Of a stretch of 64,000 nucleotides of DNA, positions 59,391-64,000 are shown one piece after another. This stretch comes from Linanthus parryae. Its lineage: Eukaryota; Streptophyta; Magnoliopsida; Ericales; Polemoniaceae. Where the stretch lies: positions 22,751,001-22,815,000 of the forward strand of contig JALGPY010000003.1 of the NCBI GenBank assembly GCA_023055425.1, given 5' to 3'. The notes beneath the pieces were generated by a model. It saw only the letters and a program-made list of their open reading frames with translations, ran no database searches and was not told the origin of the DNA. The first letter of the stretch is position 1; each line of letters begins with the position of its first letter. The position numbers and the translations under genes were made by a program.

Positions 59391-62300
59391 CTAAACCAAT
59401 GCATCCTTGTTTAACATACCCAGTTCAAGCCTTAGGGATGAAAACCTATCATCTGGCAAAAGTTTAGTGAAAATATCAGCAATTTGCATTGAAGTGGAAA
59501 TAAAAGATAGAAAAACATCACCTTGTTCTGCATGATCTCTAAGAAAGTGATGTCTCACATCTATATGCTTGGTTCTTGAGTGCTGTACTGGATTCTTAAA
59601 GATTGAAATAGCACTTGTGTTGTCACAATGAATAGGCACATTTCTGAAATTATAGTCAAGATCTCTAAGTTGATGTACAATCCATAACACTTGTGAACCG
59701 CAAGCTCCAGCTGCAATGTATTCAGCTTCTGCAGTTGATAATGCTACCGAATTTTGCTTCTTAGAATGCCAACTAATCAGTGAAGATCCAAGAAATTGGA
59801 AACATCCAGAAATACTCTTCCTATCTACTTTATATCCTGCAAAATCTGCATATGAATAGACACTCAATATAAAATTAGATCTCCTTGGATACCAAATTCC
59901 CAAGTCTTTGGTTCCATTCAAATATCTAAAAATTCTTTTGACAGCAGTTAAATGACTTTCCTTAGGATCTGCCTGAAATCTTGTACACATACAAACACTG
60001 AACATAATATCAGGTCTACTAGCAGTTAAATACAAAAGAGATCCAATCATACCTCTATATTCCTTTTGATTCACACTCTTACCATTTGAATCCTTGTCTA
60101 ATGAGAGTGATGAACCTCTAGGAGTTTTAAGTACCTTGGACTGTGTCATATTGTACATGTTCAATAAGTCCTTGGTATACTTTCCTTGATGTACAAATAT
60201 TCCTTTCTTCATTTGTAAGATATGAAGTCCAATAAAGAAATTTAGTTCTCCCACTAAGCTCATCTCAAACTCTCCCTGCACATCAGACTAGAGAACTCTT
60301 TTGAAAGAGCATCATTAGTAGCACCAAACAAAAAATCATCCACATTGATCTGAAATACTAACAAATCAGTTTCATGATGTTTAATAAAAAGATTTTTATC
60401 TACTAGACCTCTCTTGAAATTGTTGTCAAGTAAAAATTTTGAAAGTCTATCATACCAAGCCCTTGGAGCTTGTTTTAAATCATAAAGAGCTTTGTCTAAG
60501 TTGTAAACATGATCAGGGAATTTTTCATCTTCACAACCAGGAGGTTGTGCTACAAAAACATCTTCTTGTAAATAACCATTCAGAAAAGCACATTTGACAT
60601 CCATTTGATAAAGCTTTATGTGATTGTGAGATGCAAATGCAAGAAGTATTCTAATAGCTTCTAACCTGGCAAAAGGAGCAAATGTCTCCTCATAGTCTAT
60701 ATCTTCTTCCTGATTGTATCCTTGTACCACAAGTCTGGCTTTGTTCCTTACCACTTTGCCATTCTCATCAAGCTTATTTCTGAACACCCATCTGGTTCCT
60801 ATAACAGATTTTTCTTTTGGTCTGGGAACCAGATTCCATACCTTGTTTCTTTCAAATTCATTCAGCTCACTTTGCATTGAAATGATCCAGTCTGCATCTT
60901 CCAGTGCTTCCTTAGTATTCTTAGGCTCAATCAAAGATACAAAAGCACTAAAAGCACACAAGTTCTTTAACTGTCCTCTTGTCTGAGTTCCAGTTGTTGG
61001 ATCAGATATGATATTGTCAGCTGGATGATCTGCAAGATACTTAAACTTCTTTCTTGGTATCCAGGAATATGTTCCTTCAAGGATTTGATTTATTGAAACA
61101 GTAGAGGGAGCATCATAGAAAGTTTCAGTTTCAGTCTCAACGCTTTGAGATTTTGGCTCTGCAGGGGGTTCAAGGCCTTGAGATTCTACTGAATGATTCC
61201 GCACTTTAGTTTTGCCTTTGTCCTCTTTCACAGCATCATCATCAGACTCATGTTTGTTCAAATTTGGATATGCAAAACTTTCTCTCAGAGAATCCTTAGT
61301 ACTTCCATCAAAAAACACATGAATACTCTCTTCCACAATCTTGGTTTTTCTGTTGTAAATTCTATAAGCTTTGCTAGTTTGAGAATATCCAAGAAATACA
61401 CCTTCTTCACTTCTAGCATCAAATTTACCAAGATTGTCTCTACCATTATTATGCACAAAACAGATACAACCAAAAGGTTTGAAATAAGAGACATTAGGCT
61501 TCTAACCTTTAAACAGTTCATAAGGAGTCTTTTTCAAAATAGGTCTAATCAAACATCTATTCAGCACATAATTGGCAGTATTAACAGCTTCTGCCCACAA
61601 GAAGTTGGGAAAATTACTTTCAAGTACCATGGTTCTAGACATATCCTCAAGTGTCCTATTTTTGCTTTCAACTACTCCATTTTGCTGTGGAGTTCTAGGT
61701 GCAGAAAAGTTGTGTGATATGTCATGCTTTGCATGAAACAAATCAAAGTCAAGTTGTTCAAATTCCCTACCATGATCACTTCTAAAAGATGCAGCAGGAA
61801 AATCTTTCATAGTTTGAAGCTCTTTGCACAGTCTAAAAAATTCAGATAAAGCTTCAGTTTTGTCTCTAATAAACATTACCCATGTAAATCTAGAATAATC
61901 ATCTATTATACAAGCATATACCTCTTACCTTTTGGGGTCTGAACTCTCATAGGATCACACAAGTCCATATGCAACAGTTCTAAGGGTCTAGAAGTACTTA
62001 CAAAGTTCTTTGTCTTGAATGAGCTTCTTGTTTGTTTACCTTGTACACATGCCTTGCAGACCTCATCATCTGAATTTTTTTTTGATGGTAATCCACTTAC
62101 CAAATCCTTTGAGATGAGTTTATTCAAGGTATGTATGCTAATATGCCCAAGCTTTCTATGCCAAAGCTTTGAATCTTCCTTCAAGGCCTTGAGGCATTTT
62201 AACTTGTCACCTGCAACACAATACTACCTATACCAATAATATTGCATTTTGCTTTATCACCAAGTGTAATTGTTCCTCAAGATTTTTCTGTAAGCTCAGT

Positions 62301-63540
62301 AAAGAGAGATTTCTTTCCACTCATATATCTGGAACAACCACTGTCTAATATCCATTTATGATCTTTCAAGGCCTTGGTGACATCCATTTCCTCAACATGT
62401 CTGTCTGATGACTTTTCTTCATCATGTTTAGCCATGAAGAACAAATTTGCTTGATCTTCTTCTGTGTCTGAATCACTTGATGAATCAGAATCACTCCAAG
62501 AGGCCATCCTGGCTTTCTTTCTTCTGTTGTCACTGTCTTTCTTTTGAAAGTTCATGTTCTTCTTATTTTGTGGACAATCTCTACTAAATGATCTGCATCA
62601 CCACATTCAAAACAATTCATTACTTTAGTTTTATGTAACTGTGGTGAAGACTTACCTTTGTAGTCCTTGCTGCTTGAAGGTCTTGATCTCTCTCTGTTGT
62701 AGTCCCTGTTACCAGACTTTCTTTTCTTCTTGAGAATCATGGCCAAGGCCTTGGAGATCAATGCTAAAGCCTCTTCATCATCATGCTCATCTTCAGTCTT
62801 AAGGCTTTGAGATTTTTCATTGTCTTTATCCTTGAGTGCTAAGTTCTTGATGTTTTCACTCAGATCAACTTCTACATCTTTCATAGACATTTGATGAGTG
62901 AGCAGCTTTCCTTGTAGATCATCTAGCTGAAGAAGACTTAAATCCTGAGCTTTCTCAATAGCTGTTGTCTTTGGCACCCACTTGGCCTTTGGCAAGCTCC
63001 TCAGAATTTTCTGACATTTTCCTCATTTGAAAACTTCTTTCCCAATGGCTCCAGATTATTCACCACATCAGTGAATCTTTTGAACATCTCCTTGATGGTC
63101 TCATCTGAGTTCATCTTGAACAGCTCATATTGCCTCAGAAGTATGTTAATCTTGGTCTATTTAACCTGGCTTGTTCCTTCATATGTCACAACCAGTTTGT
63201 CCCATACTTCTTTGGCACTTTTGCAATTTGACACTCTGTTGAACTCATCTGCATTAAGAGCACAATATAACAGATTCATAGCCTTGTAATTTTTTGATAC
63301 CTTTTCTAGTTCAGTAACTGAGAGATTTTCCTCAGACTTGATGCATCTAACTCCATCTATGGTAGTGTAATACTCATGAGGACCATTCTGAACTATTGAC
63401 CACAGTTCCATGTCTTGATCTATGATGAACATCTTCATCAATGCCTTCCAGTGCATGAAGTTATCACCACAGAACAATGGAGGTCTGTTTGCTGCCCTTC
63501 CTTGTGAGAATTCACCATCTCCTACATTACTCATAGTCAC
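59391..63540 (-). pseudogene. Degraded gag-pol of the Sirevirus-like element
   Basis: Read on the minus strand. Gag (from 63540; FCGDNFMHWKALMK, AKEVWDKLVVTYEG) is broken near 63157. A zinc-knuckle region with CFECGDADH at about 62600 has lost its final Cys pattern. Protease-like ILDSGCSRYM lies near 62345, and gag-pre-integrase with LWHRKLGH near 62160. Integrase has SDHGREFE (about 61770) and TPQQNGVVE (about 61690), with a stop near 61501. RT has QMDVKCAFLNGYL (about 60610) and NVDDFLFG where copia elements have YVDD (about 60330), and shifts frame near 60270. RNase H has YADFAGY and AEAEYIAAG (about 59850 and 59720), and pol ends at 59391. It cannot be functional. Related elements are usually one long frame. 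Confidence 0.87.
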
Positions 63541-63562
63541 AAGATTGTTAAATCTATATTAG

Positions 63563-63584
63563 TGACCCAAGCTCTGATACCAAT
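63563..63584 (-). promoter_or_regulatory. Primer-binding site of the Sirevirus-like element
   Basis: The minus strand reads ATTGGTATCAGAGCTTGGG directly after the LTR end at 63585, the common copia initiator tRNA-Met site. It fixes the orientation of the element. Confidence 0.88.
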
Positions 63585-64000
63585 TGAAACTTTGTAATGT
63601 TGACTAAATACAGGATCAAAATACTCTAGAAGCGGGGGGGGGGGGGGGGTTATATAGAGTATGGAAACTTTTTTGCTAAACACAAATTTTAACTAAGTAA
63701 CTATGTGAGAAACTCAAATCTCAAGGCCTTAAGATTTTAGAAAACTAGTCAGAAACTTTCTAAGGCAAAACAGAAAGGTTCAAGGCCTTGAACTACCACC
63801 AGTTCTGAACAGTTTGTAAACCCTAGTTTGGTTTGAGTTACTTGAAACAGAAAATAACAAAACAGTAAAGTAAAGAACACAAGGCAAACACTTCTTATTA
63901 CTCACACAGAAACAACCTAGATCTCCAAGCCTAAGTGAATTCCCTTACACCTATACAACTTGTGGTCTCAAACCTATCTAGTACCAGCTACTGACTGTAA
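63585..64000 (-). repeat. 5' LTR of the Sirevirus-like element, cut by window end
   Basis: Matches 47346 onward with substitutions. A G-run (63634-63648) is longer than in the other LTR. About 68 bases present at 47643-47710 are missing at 63886, between two GGCA words. The rest lies beyond the window. Confidence 0.82.

Larger units (their letters stand above)
47475..63792. repeat. Dispersed palindrome CTCAAGGCCTTGAG family
   Basis: Perfect or near-perfect copies, centred on AAGGCCTT, lie at 47475, 47534, 48500, 48738, 49173, 59259, 61169, 62180, 62365, 62742, 63719 and 63779, with weaker copies (AAGGCTTTGAG) at about 49225, 59315, 59340 and 62810. They occur in the LTRs, the 3' non-coding part and inside gag and pol, but none was seen in the nested copia at 50137-58044. 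This is a property of the Sirevirus-like element only. Confidence 0.85.
47346..64000 (-). mobile_element. Sirevirus-like Ty1/copia element, minus strand, interrupted and cut by the window end
   Basis: LTR sequence beginning TGAAA(G/C)TTTGTAATG is found at 47346 and again at 63585. The PBS beside the right LTR and the purine tract beside the left LTR fix the orientation as minus. Reading leftward: gag, protease, integrase, RT/RNase H, then an env-like frame. A frame after pol, a strongly charged product, several purine tracts and repeated palindromes fit the Sirevirus (SIRE) lineage, which is an inference. Many stops and frameshifts mean it is dead. A second copia (50137-58044) sits within it. 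Confidence 0.85.

Noticed and set aside
1..64000. tRNA, rRNA, CRISPR or bacterial operon signals
   Set aside because: Looked for and not seen. The PBS words matching initiator tRNA-Met are only short retrotransposon primer sites, not tRNA genes.

Overview
The window is nuclear DNA of a flowering plant, probably a eudicot. The evidence is introns with GT/AG borders, F-box genes of the plant FBA type, Ty1/copia and Ty3 LTR retrotransposons primed by an initiator-tRNA-Met-like site, plant L1-type LINEs, hAT and Stowaway-like MITEs, and a short CCCTAAA telomere-type run. No rRNA, tRNA, CRISPR or prokaryotic operon was seen. The species cannot be named from the sequence alone.

Host genes. Three F-box genes form a local cluster on the + strand. 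F-box 1 (1144-2835) and F-box 2 (11923-13819 or 13917) are close tandem paralogues, each with a short Lys-rich first exon, one intron and a large F-box/FBA exon. Upstream DNA was duplicated with them. F-box 3 (from 36551) is a broken relative: it has a frameshift and is split in two by a 4.3 kb insertion (37099-41413) flanked by a direct repeat. Putative 3' exons of this family lie at 7191 and 42832. A gene-less copy of the F-box 3 upstream region lies at 45198-45300.

Mobile DNA, left to right: a 770-bp hAT-type MITE (8624-9393); a small MITE (10360-10569); a palindromic Stowaway-like MITE (11218-11475); a LINE 3' scrap in the F-box 2 intron; a dead LINE (15490-17780); a Ty3 PBS/gag scrap (18785-19362) fused to a second dead LINE. 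That LINE (19363-22906 and 34176-34689) is interrupted by a complete, apparently very young Ty3 chromovirus-like element (22907-34170) with a 5-bp TSD, two LTRs of exactly 2738 bp and one uninterrupted 1590-codon gag-pol. A long-TIR element (34706-35663) and a hAT-type element (35728-36415) follow, just upstream of F-box 3.

The right end (47346 to beyond 64000) is a Sirevirus-like Ty1/copia element on the minus strand, with an additional env-like reading frame after pol. A second copia element on the plus strand (50137-58044, TSD GGAAC) has landed inside that env-like frame. Between F-box 3 and this nest lies an array of foldback repeats (about 45480-46890).

Only F-box 1, F-box 2 and the Ty3 gag-pol look potentially functional. 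The signals most worth following are the palindromic CTCAAGGCCTTGAG family spread through the Sirevirus-like element, a decayed acidic reading frame in the leader of the young Ty3 element, the foldback array, and the insertion that splits F-box 3 with its subterminal repeats.
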